Assembly: GCA_905233515.1 (NCBI GenBank)
Contig: CAJOEQ010000044.1
Location: 1 to 6,940 of the forward strand
DNA: 6,940 bases
From: an uncultured Synergistales bacterium
GTDB taxonomy: Bacteria > Synergistota > Synergistia > Synergistales > Aminobacteriaceae
Reading direction: 5' to 3'
Shown here: in pieces, positions 6,137 through 6,940 of the stretch
Layout: each line of letters begins with the position of its first letter
Numbering within the stretch: the first letter of the stretch is position 1
Made by a program: the position numbers and the translations under genes
Notes under the pieces: generated by a model
Seen by the model: only the letters and a program-made list of their open reading frames with translations
Database searches by the model: none
What the model was told of the DNA's origin: nothing

Positions 6137-6940
6137 TTCCGAGTTCAGGCAAATTTTTTATTATTCTCACACTCTCTGTGCTTACTTTCACGACCCGGGC
6201 TATTAAATCAATTATATATCTCGGGTCATTATGTTCACTTGCCCACGCGTTGCAGTCATTTCTCAGGCCGCTGTCCTTATCCGTCGAGTCCTGATAGCGT
6301 TCTACAATCCATTCTAGCGCGCTCTTACCGTTCACTATATAATCCCATGACTCGGCGGGAATATTTTTTATTGTGATCTCGTCATTGTAACGAATTATTT
6401 TCTGCCCCTCATGCGTGAGGATTCTCATTTTGTCGACCCGTAAATTTTTGCCCGATAAATCTTGATTTACTTCTATGCTTTCATAGTTCACGTGTAAATT
6501 TCCTAGTTTTCGCCCTGCTTCAGAGAATTCCCAGAAATTTTTTGCGAGCGGCACCCGTGCTAAATTCTTGAATACGTCAACTCCGAATCTTTCGCTATAT
6601 TCGGGGGAACTCAAGACTCCATAAATATAATAAAATATGTCTTCTTTTGTTAGGCCGTTATCGTGATAGTGAGTCCTAAAAATTGACTGGGCTTTATCGG
6701 AAATTGCATCGCGCCTCTTGTATTCGGGGGAGTCGTCAAATAATAATTTTTGCGAGTCCGGCTCGTCGTACCAATATAGCGGGAAGCATTGACCAGTATC
6801 AAGCAAGTGCAAATTTGGTATACAATCAGCCATCAATACAGAAAAATTTTTCTTGCTGCCGAGTCCTGTAACGCAAATCACTACATTTTTTGACTCAACC
6901 GTCGGAAAAATTGACGGCATTCTGTAGACTCTCTCAATTA
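6126..6940 (-). CDS. Type ISP restriction-modification enzyme, C-terminal specificity region (5' end outside the window)
   Basis: The frame is open from the right edge to the stop at 6126-6128, giving about 270 residues. The codons before ATG 6918-6920 read IERVYR and stay open, so that ATG is internal and the gene continues beyond 6940. The sequence matches the C-terminal target-recognition part of LlaGI/LlaBIII-type single-chain enzymes, which join nuclease, helicase, N6-adenine methyltransferase and specificity domains. Numbered from the ATG at 6920, matching blocks are VICVTGLGSKKNFSVLMAD (14-32), GQCFPLYWYDE (43-53), YIYGVLSSPEYSERF (98-112), RVPLAKNFWEFSEAGRKLG (122-140), YIVNGKSALEWIVERYQ (194-210) and NDPRYIIDLIARVVKVS (231-247). 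The protein would be cytosolic and act in phage defence. Whether the catalytic domains are intact cannot be seen here. A related helicase with the same tail is the main alternative. Its 3' end overlaps the sigma-like gene. Confidence 0.82.
   Translation of the reverse strand, partial: IERVYRMPSIFPTVESKNVVICVTGLGSKKNFSVLMADCIPNLHLLDTGQCFPLYWYDEPDSQKLLFDDSPEYKRRDAISDKAQSIFRTHYHDNGLTKEDIFYYIYGVLSSPEYSERFGVDVFKNLARVPLAKNFWEFSEAGRKLGNLHVNYESIEVNQDLSGKNLRVDKMRILTHEGQKIIRYNDEITIKNIPAESWDYIVNGKSALEWIVERYQDSTDKDSGLRNDCNAWASEHNDPRYIIDLIARVVKVSTESVRIIKNLPELGISE

Noticed and set aside
6683..6871. Plus-strand open frame opposite the restriction gene
   Set aside because: It is antisense to a conserved coding region, with no start signal or recognisable motif.
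6918..6920. ATG as the true start of the restriction gene
   Set aside because: The frame stays open upstream to the window edge with family-like residues (RVYRMPSIFP), so this Met is internal.

Overview
The window is about 40% GC by eye and densely coded. It comes from a low-to-moderate GC bacterium. Gene content and Shine-Dalgarno style (purine-rich AAGGAG or G5 sites) fit a Bacillota or Synergistota genome. I lean towards a gut or anaerobic lineage, but I cannot prove the taxon from this sequence alone. The window splits into a metabolic operon (about 1-4464) and a region of regulatory and defence-like genes (about 4465-6940).

Region 1 (1-4464, + strand) is a 5-oxoproline (pyroglutamate) utilisation operon. 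An NRAMP-family transporter enters from the left edge and is followed by pxpB, pxpC, pxpA and a ycsI-type DUF1445 gene. A strong intrinsic terminator closes the operon. The same five families form the ycsF-ycsG-ycsI-kipI-kipA cluster of Bacillus subtilis, here in a different order. PxpA, PxpB and PxpC together form the ATP-dependent prokaryotic 5-oxoprolinase, which opens 5-oxoproline to glutamate. The DUF1445 protein is related to part of the mammalian D-glutamate cyclase and may link D-glutamate or 5-oxo-D-proline to the same pool. The transporter is the oddity. It carries an in-frame TAA at 395-397, exactly where a leucine codon (TTA) is expected, and the reading frame continues intact on both sides. 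It also lacks the Met-Pro-His metal-binding motif of canonical NRAMP proteins in its TM6-like segment.

Region 2 (4465-6940) has three genes. The first encodes a macro domain (ADP-ribose binding) fused to a C-terminal XRE-like helical domain, with its own putative promoter. The second encodes a small stand-alone protein with a sigma-70 region 4-like helix-turn-helix; its isoleucine codon use differs from that of its neighbour. The third, on the minus strand and cut by the right edge, is the C-terminal specificity part of a type ISP (LlaGI/LlaBIII-like) restriction-modification enzyme. Its end overlaps the end of the sigma-like gene by 11 bp. The trio looks like the edge of an accessory or defence neighbourhood next to a housekeeping catabolic operon, but no functional link between the three is shown by the sequence.

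No tRNA, rRNA, CRISPR array, insertion sequence or large repeat was seen. There is no gene-free stretch longer than about 140 bases.
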